Below, in pieces: positions 14,772-21,930 of a stretch of DNA of 21,930 nucleotides (position 1 is its first letter; every line of letters begins with the position of its first letter). Source of the stretch: JOPF136 sp035541255 (GTDB lineage: Bacteria > Acidobacteriota > Terriglobia > Acidiferrales > UBA7541); contig DATKNR010000069.1 in the NCBI GenBank assembly GCA_035541255.1, forward strand, positions 1 through 21,930, written 5' to 3'. The translations under genes were made by a program, and so were the position numbers. The notes beneath the pieces were generated by a model. That model saw only the letters and a list, made by a program, of their open reading frames with translations, searched no databases and had not been told where the DNA came from.

Positions 14772-15773
14772 ATGAAGCTGCCCATGATTCCCACTTCAGT
14801 GGTTGGAAGCTATTCGATGCCGGGATGGCTCGAGCGGCTGAAGACGGAGTATTTCGCGCGGCGGATCAGCCGGCACGACCTGGAGGAGATCCACGACAAC
14901 GCGGTGAAGGCGGCGATCAAGGATCAGGAAGTGGCGGGCGTGGACGTGATCACCGACGGCGAGATGCGCCGCGACAACATGATGGACTACTTCCTGGAGC
15001 GGCTGCCTGGCGTGCAGATCGACCGTTCGTCGAAAAAGTTTTACTACGATTTTTACAACTGCTCGGTGCAGGGGAAACTGCCCATGGCCCCGCTGGGAGT
15101 GGCCGACGATTTCCGCTTCCTGCGAAAGTTCACGGAGCACGAGGCGAAATTCTGCGTGACGGGGCCGCACGCGCTGACGAAACGGATTCACAACGAATTC
15201 TATCCGAGCGAGGAAGCGCTGGCCATGGACCTGGCGCGGGCGCTGAACCTGGAACTGAAGGAACTGGTGAAGGCGGGAGCACGCCTGATCCAGATTGACG
15301 AGCCCTACTACTCCGGCTTTCCGGACGACCTCACCTGGGGGGTGAAGGTGCTGAACGCGCTGGTGGAGGGCGTGGACGCGAAAATCGCGGTGCACATCTG
15401 CTACGGCAACCGGTACGGGAAGCCCTCCTGGGAAGGCAGCTACCGGTATCTCTTCCCACGGATCCTGGAAGCGAAAGTGGACCAGCTGACGCTGGAATTC
15501 GCGCGGCGCGGGGGAGAAGACCTGGACCTGTTCCGCGAATTCAAGCCCGCATTCGAGCTGGGCGTGGGCGTAATCGACGTGAAAACACAGGCGGTGGAAA
15601 CGCCGGACATGGTGGCGGAACGCATCCGCAAGGCGCTGGAATTCGTTCCCGCGGAGCGCGTGACGGCGATGCCGGACTGCGGATGTTTCCACCTGCCGCG
15701 CGACGTTGCATTCGCAAAGCTGTGCGCTATGGTGGAGGGAGCGCGGATCGTGCGCAAAGAACTGGGGCACTGA
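14772..15773 (+). CDS. Core-MetE protein (cobalamin-independent methionine synthase C-terminal family), copy 2
   Basis: A 333-residue single-barrel MetE homologue starting IPTSVVGSYSMPGWL. The zinc site is complete: His208 and Cys210 in VHICYGN, Glu242 in LTLEFAR, and Cys303 in PDCGCF. Unlike copy 1 it keeps the homocysteine-site motif IQIDEPYY (Asp176-Glu177-Pro). It lacks the N-terminal MetE barrel that helps bind polyglutamyl methyl-THF, so the methyl donor may be something other than free methyl-THF, as for folate-independent methionine synthases. The stop is one base before the metF start, and the gene starts 4 bases after the MidA-like gene with GGAG inside that gene's end, so all three are translationally linked. 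It may be a true methionine synthase or a methyltransferase of a demethylation route. Confidence 0.87.
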   Translation: MKLPMIPTSVVGSYSMPGWLERLKTEYFARRISRHDLEEIHDNAVKAAIKDQEVAGVDVITDGEMRRDNMMDYFLERLPGVQIDRSSKKFYYDFYNCSVQGKLPMAPLGVADDFRFLRKFTEHEAKFCVTGPHALTKRIHNEFYPSEEALAMDLARALNLELKELVKAGARLIQIDEPYYSGFPDDLTWGVKVLNALVEGVDAKIAVHICYGNRYGKPSWEGSYRYLFPRILEAKVDQLTLEFARRGGEDLDLFREFKPAFELGVGVIDVKTQAVETPDMVAERIRKALEFVPAERVTAMPDCGCFHLPRDVAFAKLCAMVEGARIVRKELGH

Positions 15774-15774
15774 G

Positions 15775-17313
15775 ATGGTGCGTCCGAATCCACTTCGAGA
15801 GGCGCTCGAGGGAGGCCGGTTCTGCTACGTGGTGGAACTGGTGGCCAGCCGGCTCACGCGCGAGTCGAAGCTGCTGGACGTGGCATCGCAACTGGCGCGC
15901 GTTCCCGGAGTGGTGGCCGGCAGCATCACGAGTTACGCCGGCGGGGCCATGGGACACGACCCGATCCGAGTGGGGACTGCGGCGCGCGCCCGCGGGCTGA
16001 CTCCCAATATCCACCTGACGTGCGTGAACCGCACGGTGCCGGCGGCGTATCACGCTCTTCAGGACCTCCACGCGCTGGACATCGAAAATGTGTTTGCGCT
16101 GACGGGCGATTATCCGAAAACGGCGGACCCGAAAGCCGCTCCGCCGGTGTTCGACCTGGATTCCGTGCAGCTCGTGCACCTGATGGACGAGATGCGGCGC
16201 GGAGGCATGGCGTTCTGGATCGGCGTGGCCGTATCCCCATTCAAATACACGGAAGCAGACTGCCGCTACCAGTATCTGAAGCTGGAGAAGAAGTTCGCGG
16301 CGGGAGCGGATTTTGCCGTCACGCAATTAGGCTACGACGTGCGCAAATTCCGCGAACTGCGGGAGTACCTGACGGAACGCGGCATCACGAAGCCCGTACT
16401 GGGCAGCGTGTATGTGCTGGGGGTGAAAGCAGCGGAAAAAATGTCCAAGGGCGAGCCGCCGGGCTGCTGGGTGGCGCCGGAGCTGGTGGAAAAAATCCGC
16501 GAAGAGACGCAGGCCGCCGACAAAGGCGCGGCGGCACGCCTGGAGCGCGCGGCCCGCATGGTGGCCATCGTCCGCGGTCTCGGCTATGCCGGGGCGTATC
16601 TGGGCGGGGACCACCAGGCAGACCACATCCGCTGGATCATCAAACGATCCGAGGCTCTGGCGCCGCGCTGGGAAGAATTCGCAGAGGAGCTGGCGTATGC
16701 GCCGAAAGGCGGCTTCTACCTGGGCCAGACGGCGCCGAAACCATCCGAGCCCCGCGGCGCCGTTCCTCGCGCGCTGGACACAATGGGAAAGATGTTCGAC
16801 GTGCGCCACGAAGGCGCGCTGCGCAGCGCATTGACGGGAGTGCTGGGATGGTTCGACCGCCGGCCGGCGCTGGCGCACGGCCTGGAGCGCGCGGAGTTCG
16901 CGCTGAAGAGGCCGATGTTCGGCTGCGAAGCGTGCGGAAATTGTGTGCTGGGCCATCTGGAATACGTATGCCCGCAGACGTGTCCGAAACACCTGCGCAA
17001 CGGCCCCTGCGGCGGCACGTCCAACGGGCGCTGCGAAGTGGTGGACAAACCGTGCATCTGGGTGGGGGTGTACGAGCGCGCCACAGCGGCCCACCACGTG
17101 GACCAGCTGGGGACCTACATTCCGCCGCCGGACCGCGCGCTCACCGGCACCAGCTCCTGGATCAATTATTTTCTTGGGCGCGACAACCGGCCGGGACACG
17201 AACATGCGCTGGTGAGCCTCGGCCCTGCGCCGGCTGCTGCAACCGGCGAAACACGAGAGTCGAAATCCGAAACTCGTGAAGAGGCCGCTCGCGAGGGAGT
17301 CAGGAGCACCTAG
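15775..17313 (+). CDS. metF: Methylenetetrahydrofolate reductase with fused C-terminal MetV-like cysteine-rich domain
   Basis: A 512-residue protein. Residues 1 to about 300 are a MetF barrel: Glu21 in VVELVASR, Asp112 in LTGDYPK and Gln184 in TQLGYD match the catalytic Glu28, Asp120 and Gln183 of E. coli MetF. The C-terminal part has eight closely spaced cysteines (384, 387, 390, 399, 403, 412, 420, 427) in CEACGNC, CPQTC and CGGTSNGRC, as in the MTHFR C-terminal domain (PF12225) and the MetV partner of acetogens, which can hold metal or Fe-S clusters. The reaction interconverts 5,10-methylene-THF and 5-methyl-THF. Placement between a core-MetE gene and purU points to one-carbon flux on THF. 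The last 25 residues are low-complexity and charged. ATG 15775 is chosen over the in-frame ATG at 15706, which lies inside the previous gene. Confidence 0.92.
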   Translation: MVRPNPLREALEGGRFCYVVELVASRLTRESKLLDVASQLARVPGVVAGSITSYAGGAMGHDPIRVGTAARARGLTPNIHLTCVNRTVPAAYHALQDLHALDIENVFALTGDYPKTADPKAAPPVFDLDSVQLVHLMDEMRRGGMAFWIGVAVSPFKYTEADCRYQYLKLEKKFAAGADFAVTQLGYDVRKFRELREYLTERGITKPVLGSVYVLGVKAAEKMSKGEPPGCWVAPELVEKIREETQAADKGAAARLERAARMVAIVRGLGYAGAYLGGDHQADHIRWIIKRSEALAPRWEEFAEELAYAPKGGFYLGQTAPKPSEPRGAVPRALDTMGKMFDVRHEGALRSALTGVLGWFDRRPALAHGLERAEFALKRPMFGCEACGNCVLGHLEYVCPQTCPKHLRNGPCGGTSNGRCEVVDKPCIWVGVYERATAAHHVDQLGTYIPPPDRALTGTSSWINYFLGRDNRPGHEHALVSLGPAPAAATGETRESKSETREEAAREGVRST

Positions 17314-17341
17314 TCGCGGGGCAGGCGCGGACCGAAGAGAA

Positions 17342-18196
17342 ATGGGCGAAACAGCGACGATGTTCGTTTCCGGGCCGGACCAGCGCGGGCTGGTGGCGCG
17401 CATTGCCGAGTTCATATTCGAGAACAACGGGAACATCGTGCACTCGGACCATCACATCGACACGGAGACGAATCTGTTCCTGACGCGGGTGGAGTGGGAG
17501 ATGGAGGGATTCCGCATTCCGCGGCAGGAAGTCCGGGCACGATTTGCTCCGCTGGCGGATTCGCTGGGGATGAACTGGGAGCTGCATTTTTCCGGGGAAC
17601 GGGAACGCATCGCCATTTTCGTTTCGAGGTACGACCACTGCCTGTACGACCTGCTGTGGCGGCACTCTTCCGGCGAGTTGCACGGCGACGTGGCGCTGGT
17701 GGTGAGCAATCACCCCGACCTGCGTCCGCTGGCCGAGCATTTCCGCGTGCCTTACCACGTGTTTCCGATCACGAAGGAGACGAAGCGGGAGCAGGAAGCG
17801 AAGGAAATCGCGCTGCTCGAGGAGCATCGCATCGGACTGATCGTGCTGGCGAGGTATCTGCAGGTGTTCACGCCGGAATTCGTGGCGCGGTATCCGAACC
17901 GCATGATCAATATCCACGATTCCTTCCTGCCGGCGTTCGTGGGCGCGGGCCCCTACCGGCAGGCGCACGGCCGCGGGGTAAAACTGATCGGAGCGACGAG
18001 CCATTACGTGACGGACCAGCTCGACGATGGACCGATCATCGAACAGGACGTGATGCGCGTGAGCCATCGGGACACGGTGGAAGATCTGAAGAGGAAGGGG
18101 CGCGACCTGGAGCGCGTGGTGCTGGCGCGGGCCGTGCGCCTGCACCTGGAGCATCGCGTGCTCGCCTACGGGCGAAAGACGGTCGTGTTCGACTGA
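17342..18196 (+). CDS. purU: Formyltetrahydrofolate deformylase
   Basis: A 284-residue enzyme that hydrolyses 10-formyl-THF to formate and THF. An N-terminal ACT domain (about 5-80, SGPDQRGLVARIAEFI) is followed by the formyltransferase fold. Catalytic residues are Asn190 and His192 in INIHDSFLPAF, and Asp228 in TDQLDDGPIIEQD. The ACT domain and the SFLPAFVGAGPY motif separate it from PurN. Length matches E. coli PurU. The ATG at 17342 has GAAGAG just upstream, 28 bases after metF. In methyl-oxidising bacteria PurU regenerates THF and releases formate after MetF and FolD; FolD is not in the window. In E. coli PurU instead balances the THF pool, so a housekeeping role cannot be excluded. Confidence 0.95.
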   Translation: MGETATMFVSGPDQRGLVARIAEFIFENNGNIVHSDHHIDTETNLFLTRVEWEMEGFRIPRQEVRARFAPLADSLGMNWELHFSGERERIAIFVSRYDHCLYDLLWRHSSGELHGDVALVVSNHPDLRPLAEHFRVPYHVFPITKETKREQEAKEIALLEEHRIGLIVLARYLQVFTPEFVARYPNRMINIHDSFLPAFVGAGPYRQAHGRGVKLIGATSHYVTDQLDDGPIIEQDVMRVSHRDTVEDLKRKGRDLERVVLARAVRLHLEHRVLAYGRKTVVFD

Positions 18197-18214
18197 AACG
18201 GTCCGCAGAGCGGG

Positions 18215-18220
18215 AAAGGA
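18215..18220 (+). promoter_or_regulatory. Ribosome binding site pointing to an ATC start for the lipoyl-domain gene
   Basis: AAAGGA sits 7 bases before an in-frame ATC at 18228, exactly where homologues would begin with Met-Ser-Thr-Thr. No such site precedes the GTG at 18249. Confidence 0.45.
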
Positions 18221-18248
18221 TTTCGCCATCAGCACTACGATTCTGCAG

Positions 18249-18467
18249 GTGCCGAAAACCGGCGGAATGAACACGAGCAAGGTCAGCGTGGTGCGCTGGC
18301 TGAAGCGCGTGGGCGACGCGATCCGGAAGGGCGAGCCGGTGGTCGAACTGGAAACCGAGAAAGTGAGCTACGAACTCGACTCGCCCGTGGATGGAACGCT
18401 GCGGAAGATTCTGGCGCAGGAGAAGGCCGAAGTGCCGATCGGCGATCCGTTGTGCGAGATCGAATAG
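18249..18467 (+). CDS. Free-standing lipoyl (biotinyl/lipoyl-attachment) domain protein
   Basis: A single lipoyl domain, 72 residues if the GTG at 18249 is the start. The lipoyl-lysine motif is ELETEKVSYELDSPVDG, with Lys38 as the expected modified residue, and the mirror-image half follows (GTLRKILAQEKAEVPIGDPLCEIE). In-frame codons just upstream (ISTTILQ) complete the first beta strand of the fold, so translation may begin at the ATC at 18228, giving 79 residues; I give the canonical-codon start because ATC starts are rare. The domain ends without the peripheral-subunit-binding and catalytic domains of an E2. It lies 16 bases before the E1 alpha gene and is probably the acyl carrier for E1, with the E2 and E3 encoded elsewhere. 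Confidence 0.85.
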   Translation: MPKTGGMNTSKVSVVRWLKRVGDAIRKGEPVVELETEKVSYELDSPVDGTLRKILAQEKAEVPIGDPLCEIE

Positions 18468-18483
18468 ATCGCGGGAGGCGGGG

Positions 18484-19518
18484 ATGGGGACCAGGGCGGC
18501 GGAACTGACCAAGGAGCGGCTGATCTGGATGTACACACAGATGGCGCGCATCCGGGAGTTCGAAGAGCGCGTGAAGCGCACATTCGCGGAACATCCGGGA
18601 GTGATCCGCGGCCACGCGCACCTGGCCGATGGAGCGGAGGGCGCCATCGTGGGCGCGCTGGCCACGCGCGGCGAGAAGGATCTGGCGATGCCCAGCTACC
18701 GCTGCCACGGCTATCCGCTGGTGCTGGGCACGCCCGCGCGCGAACTGATGGCGGAGATCTACCAGCGGCGCGACGGGGTGTGCAAGGGCTTCGGCGGGTC
18801 GATGCACCTGGCGGATCCGGCGCGGCATTTTCCGGGCACGTCGGGAATCATCGCGCAGTCCATTGCGCATGCGACCGGCGCAGGACTGACCGCACAGGTG
18901 AAGAAAACCGGCCAGGTGATCTACTGCTTTTTCGGCGACGGCTCGACAAAGCAGGGAGCATTCTACGAATCGCTGAATTTGGCGGCGATCTGGAAACTGC
19001 CCGTGGTGTACGTGCTGGAGAACAACCAATACCAGGCGTACACGCACGTGAGCCTGGAGGATGCGAACGTGATGGCGGGCGATCCGCTTTCGAAGAAGGC
19101 GGAAGCGTTCAGCATTCCCGGCCAGACTGTGGACGGGACGGATGTGCTGGATGTGTACGACGCAGTGAGGGAAGCGGCAGAACGCGCGCGCGCCGGGCAA
19201 GGGCCCAGCCTGGTGGAAGCGAAATTCTACCGGCTGAGCGCGCATGGGAACGCCATCACCGTTCCGCCGGTGCCGACGCAATTTCCGGAACACGAGTCCG
19301 TGGAGGTGTACGGCAACAAAGCGGAATACGCGGAGTGGAAGGCGCGCGACCCGATCGCGAAGTTGCGCGCGCGGCTGATCGGCAACGGCATGCTGGCCGA
19401 ATCCGCGGCGAAGCAAATCGAGGACCGCGCGGCCACGGAGATGGAAGACGCGGTGCAGTTCGCGCTGGCCAGCCCGCTGCCGGCCGGCGAGGAAGCCGTG
19501 AAGTACGTGTTCGCGTAG
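18484..19518 (+). CDS. Thiamine-dependent dehydrogenase E1 component, alpha subunit (pyruvate/acetoin dehydrogenase type)
   Basis: A 344-residue E1 alpha chain. The thiamine diphosphate motif runs from GDGSTKQGAF (151-160) to the ENNQ at 179-182. The N-terminal HLADGAEGAIVGAL replaces the more common 'GQEA' motif with 'GAEG', and MPSYRCHGYPLVLG is typical of the family. The start at 18484 follows a strong GGAGG site; the frame is open upstream only as a shadow of the lipoyl gene. Pyruvate and acetoin E1 subunits are hard to tell apart by eye, and neither E2 nor E3 is nearby. The linked lipoyl domain and beta subunit show it works as part of a 2-oxoacid or acetoin oxidising complex. Confidence 0.9.
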   Translation: MGTRAAELTKERLIWMYTQMARIREFEERVKRTFAEHPGVIRGHAHLADGAEGAIVGALATRGEKDLAMPSYRCHGYPLVLGTPARELMAEIYQRRDGVCKGFGGSMHLADPARHFPGTSGIIAQSIAHATGAGLTAQVKKTGQVIYCFFGDGSTKQGAFYESLNLAAIWKLPVVYVLENNQYQAYTHVSLEDANVMAGDPLSKKAEAFSIPGQTVDGTDVLDVYDAVREAAERARAGQGPSLVEAKFYRLSAHGNAITVPPVPTQFPEHESVEVYGNKAEYAEWKARDPIAKLRARLIGNGMLAESAAKQIEDRAATEMEDAVQFALASPLPAGEEAVKYVFA

Positions 19519-19565
19519 GGCAAACCAGCGAAACTCGAAATTCGGCGGAGCAGCAGGAGGGCGAG

Positions 19566-20546
19566 ATGGCGCGGGAGATGATGTTCGCGGAAGCGATGGC
19601 GGCGGCCATCATGGAAGAAATGCAGCGCGACCCGGACGTCATCTTCTACGGCCAGAACATGGCCATGACGGAGCGCGACCCGTTTCTGAAGCGGTTCGGG
19701 AAGGAGCGTGTGCGCATCACGCCCATCAGCGAGACCGCGGAAATCGGCGCGGGAATCGGCGCGGCGATGACCGGGCTGCGGCCGATCATCGAGCTGTACA
19801 TGAACGAATTCATGCTGGTGGCGTTCGACCAGGTGATTAATGAAGCGCCACGGATGCGCTACATGTCGGGCGGACAGGTGAAAGTGCCACTGGTGCTGAA
19901 AGCGGGATTCGGATTCGCCGCGGGCTGGGCGGGCCAGCACTCGAACTGCCTGTACCACACGATGATGGGAATTCCGGGACTGAAGCTGGCGCTGCCGTCT
20001 ACACCCGCCGACGCAAAGGGGCTGCTGACGGCAGCAATCCGCGACGACAATCCCGTCGTTTACTTGCACCACTACATGCTGATGCTGGACAGAGGCCCCG
20101 TGCCGGAGGGCGAGCACGTGGTTCCGTTCGGCGTGGCAGACGTGAAACGCGCGGGCACGGACGTGACCATCGTGGCGACGGCGTGGATGGTGAAGAAATC
20201 GCTGGCGGCGGCCGAACTGCTCGCGAAGGAAGGGATCAGCGCGGAGGTGGTGGACCCGCGCACGCTCGCGCCGCTGGACGTGGACACAATCGTCGCTTCG
20301 GTGAAGAAAACGGGGCGGCTGGTGCTGGTGGACCAGGCGCCGCGGCAATCCTCGGCAGCCGCGGTGATTGCCGGAGAAGTGGCCGAGCGCGGGTTCGAAT
20401 ATCTGAAGGCGCCAGTGCGGATGGTGACGGCGCTGGACACACCGATTCCCTACAGCGAGCCGCTTGAGAATTACGTCCTGCCGAATGAGGAAAAGATCGT
20501 GGGCGCCGTCAAGTCCGTGCTGGCAAAACAGCCGGTGAGCGCCTGA
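19566..20546 (+). CDS. Thiamine-dependent dehydrogenase E1 component, beta subunit
   Basis: A 326-residue E1 beta chain (transketolase central and C-terminal domains). Recognisable blocks are RITPISETAEIGAGIGAA with Glu56 for thiamine diphosphate activation, AGQHSN with His125, IPGLKLALPSTPADAKGLL, and the C-terminal VVDPRTLAPLDVDTIVASVKKTGRLVLVDQ. An AGGAGG site at 19555-19560 sets the ATG at 19566, 47 bases after the alpha subunit. It is the last plus-strand gene of the run; its stop is 13 bases from the stop of the convergent dehydrogenase gene. Confidence 0.93.
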   Translation: MAREMMFAEAMAAAIMEEMQRDPDVIFYGQNMAMTERDPFLKRFGKERVRITPISETAEIGAGIGAAMTGLRPIIELYMNEFMLVAFDQVINEAPRMRYMSGGQVKVPLVLKAGFGFAAGWAGQHSNCLYHTMMGIPGLKLALPSTPADAKGLLTAAIRDDNPVVYLHHYMLMLDRGPVPEGEHVVPFGVADVKRAGTDVTIVATAWMVKKSLAAAELLAKEGISAEVVDPRTLAPLDVDTIVASVKKTGRLVLVDQAPRQSSAAAVIAGEVAERGFEYLKAPVRMVTALDTPIPYSEPLENYVLPNEEKIVGAVKSVLAKQPVSA

Positions 20547-20559
20547 TGCGCTTCGATCG

Positions 20560-21930
20560 TTAGGGTTTTTTCGAGCTTGCCGGGGCGCTTGCCGCCTTTG
20601 CCTGCTCGACGCTCTGGTTGGCGCGGAAGATCACGAAAGCGCGAATGGCTTCGGCGTCCTCCTGGCTGAGTTCCTTCGAGAAGCTGACCATGCCGCTCGT
20701 CTCCAGAGAACCGCGAAGCACGATGGTGAACCATTGGTCGCTCGCGAGCGTGCCGGAATAGCGAAGATCCGGCAGGATGCCCCCGCTCACCGCGGCATCG
20801 CCGTGACATCCCGCGCAGTAAGTCTGGTAAAGGTGATCGCCTCTTGCGATGGCCGCCTTGCCGGCCGTGGAAGCAGGCGGATTCAGCTCCGGCTGGACAA
20901 TTTCCGGCGCGGGCGGAAGCTTGGCCGTCCCGCCGATCTTGAAGGCCAGCATGCGGCCCACGTTCATGAGGGGCTTCGGCCGCAGAGCAACCTGACCGGG
21001 GGCCAGCGCGAAGACTCCTCCCCAGCCGGCCAGCACGGCCACGTATTGCTCACCGTTCACCGTGTAGGTGATGGGAGCGGCAATCACGCCGGACTGGACG
21101 AAGTAGGACCACAGCTTTTCTCCGGTGGCGGCGCGAAGGGCTTCGAAATTCCCCTCGGCCGTGCCTTCGAACACAAGTCCGCCTGCGGTGGACAGCACGC
21201 CACCATTCCACGGCGATGCGCGGGGGACGTCCCACACCTGCTTCTGCGCGATGGGATCCCACGCGACCAGTCGTCCTTTTACCGAGGCGAGGATGGCCTG
21301 TTTGATTTTCGGGTCTTGCGGCATCTCCGCCGCCACGACGTCGATGCCGAAGTTCGGCGAGAGATTGTGCATCTCCCAGTGTTGCGGCGATTTGTAGAGG
21401 AAACCGGCATCCTGGACGGGGAAATAGACGTAGCCGGTGAGCGGGTCAAAGGACATGGGCTGCCAGTTGTGCGCGCCGGAAGGCCCGGGGACGACAGGGG
21501 GCGGATTCGGCGAATTGTATCGCGCGATGGCGGTTTCCACCGGGCGGCCGGTCTTCATGTCCACTCCCTTGGCCCAAGTGATATAGGTGTAGGGCTTGGC
21601 CGAAAGCAGTTGGCCGTTGGTGCGATCGATCACATAGAAGAAGCCGTTTTTCGGAGCGTGCATGAGGACTTTGCGGGGCTTCCCGTCGAGCGTGAGGTCC
21701 GCGAGGATGATGTGCTGCGCGGAGTCGTAATCCCAAGTATCGCTCGGCGTTTCCTGGTAGTACCAAGCCAAATCACCGGTGTCGGGCTTCAGAGCGATGA
21801 CGGAGTCGAGATAGAGATTATCGCCGCCGCGGGGGCTGCGGATACGCTCGTTCCACGGGCCGCCATTGCCGGTGCCGATGTAGAGGAGATCCAGATCGGG
21901 ATCGTAGGCCATGGAATCCCAGGCGTTGCC
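20560..21930 (-). CDS. PQQ-dependent quinohemoprotein alcohol dehydrogenase, C-terminal part (5' end outside window)
   Basis: The reading frame runs off the right edge, leaving the last 456 residues. The beta-propeller of the methanol/ethanol dehydrogenase family shows in WDSMAYDPDLDLLYIGTGNGGPWN, which includes the Asn metal ligand, and in SVIALKPDTGDLAWYYQ. The catalytic Asp is in DTWDYDSAQ (codon at 21730-21732), and a second Asp two residues on (21724-21726) matches the lanthanide-type signature. A C-terminal cytochrome c domain has CAGCH (20803-20817) and a later Met in SGMVSF as likely axial ligand. This architecture is a type II quinohemoprotein alcohol dehydrogenase, a periplasmic enzyme oxidising primary alcohols. 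The tail is Ala/Ser/Lys-rich. It is convergent to the E1 beta gene and so a separate transcription unit. Confidence 0.93.
   Translation of the reverse strand, partial: GNAWDSMAYDPDLDLLYIGTGNGGPWNERIRSPRGGDNLYLDSVIALKPDTGDLAWYYQETPSDTWDYDSAQHIILADLTLDGKPRKVLMHAPKNGFFYVIDRTNGQLLSAKPYTYITWAKGVDMKTGRPVETAIARYNSPNPPPVVPGPSGAHNWQPMSFDPLTGYVYFPVQDAGFLYKSPQHWEMHNLSPNFGIDVVAAEMPQDPKIKQAILASVKGRLVAWDPIAQKQVWDVPRASPWNGGVLSTAGGLVFEGTAEGNFEALRAATGEKLWSYFVQSGVIAAPITYTVNGEQYVAVLAGWGGVFALAPGQVALRPKPLMNVGRMLAFKIGGTAKLPPAPEIVQPELNPPASTAGKAAIARGDHLYQTYCAGCHGDAAVSGGILPDLRYSGTLASDQWFTIVLRGSLETSGMVSFSKELSQEDAEAIRAFVIFRANQSVEQAKAASAPASSKKP

Noticed and set aside
20547..20559. Possible terminator between convergent E1 beta and alcohol dehydrogenase genes
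   Set aside because: The gap is 13 bases; the T-run at 20565-20570 lies inside the dehydrogenase gene and no GC stem precedes it.
1..21930. tRNA/rRNA genes, CRISPR arrays, insertion sequences, attachment sites
   Set aside because: No tRNA-like cloverleaf, no regularly spaced repeat array, and no transposase or integrase motif was seen on either strand.

Overview
The window is GC-rich, gene-dense bacterial chromosome: 19 protein genes, most gaps under 110 bases, no RNA genes, no mobile elements and no CRISPR array. The mix of aerobic aromatic catabolism, core-MetE proteins and a quinohemoprotein alcohol dehydrogenase would fit a soil or sediment heterotroph. An Acidobacteriota (Bryobacterales/Solibacter-like) origin is my best guess, but it rests on general impression only and is low confidence.

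Layout. (1) 1-9178, plus strand: a run of co-directional genes that enters the window from the left. It holds a hydantoinase-B/acetophenone-carboxylase-type subunit (5' cut off), a uroporphyrinogen-decarboxylase-fold protein, a thiolase, a 4-hydroxybenzoyl-CoA thioesterase, 4-hydroxybenzoate 3-monooxygenase (pobA), a cupin like 2,4'-dihydroxyacetophenone dioxygenase, a TIM-barrel isomerase/dehydratase, a core-MetE protein and a secreted protein of unknown function. (2) 9231-10506, minus strand: protocatechuate 3,4-dioxygenase, pcaH then pcaG, with a good candidate promoter. (3) 10706-20546, plus strand, divergent from pcaHG: an MFS transporter, a saccharopine-dehydrogenase-like reductase, a MidA-like methyltransferase, a second core-MetE protein, a methylenetetrahydrofolate reductase fused to a Cys-rich MetV-like domain, formyl-THF deformylase (purU), a free-standing lipoyl domain, and E1 alpha and beta of a 2-oxoacid/acetoin-type dehydrogenase. 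(4) 20560-21930, minus strand, cut by the window end: a PQQ alcohol dehydrogenase with a C-terminal cytochrome c.

How they may work together (inference). The first block reads as a peripheral pathway for 4-hydroxyphenyl methyl ketones of the lignin-monomer type. The ketone would be carboxylated to an aroylacetate, converted to a CoA thioester, and cut by the thiolase to 4-hydroxybenzoyl-CoA. The thioesterase would release 4-hydroxybenzoate, PobA would make protocatechuate, and PcaHG would open the ring. The cupin would be a second entry, cutting 2,4'-dihydroxyacetophenone directly to 4-hydroxybenzoate and formate. The third block is rich in one-carbon enzymes. MetF and PurU are the expected steps for oxidising methyl groups on tetrahydrofolate to formate, so demethylation of methoxylated aromatics is a reasonable hypothesis. 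No known aromatic O-demethylase (LigM/DesA or Rieske VanA type) is present, which makes the core-MetE and UroD-fold proteins the candidates to examine.
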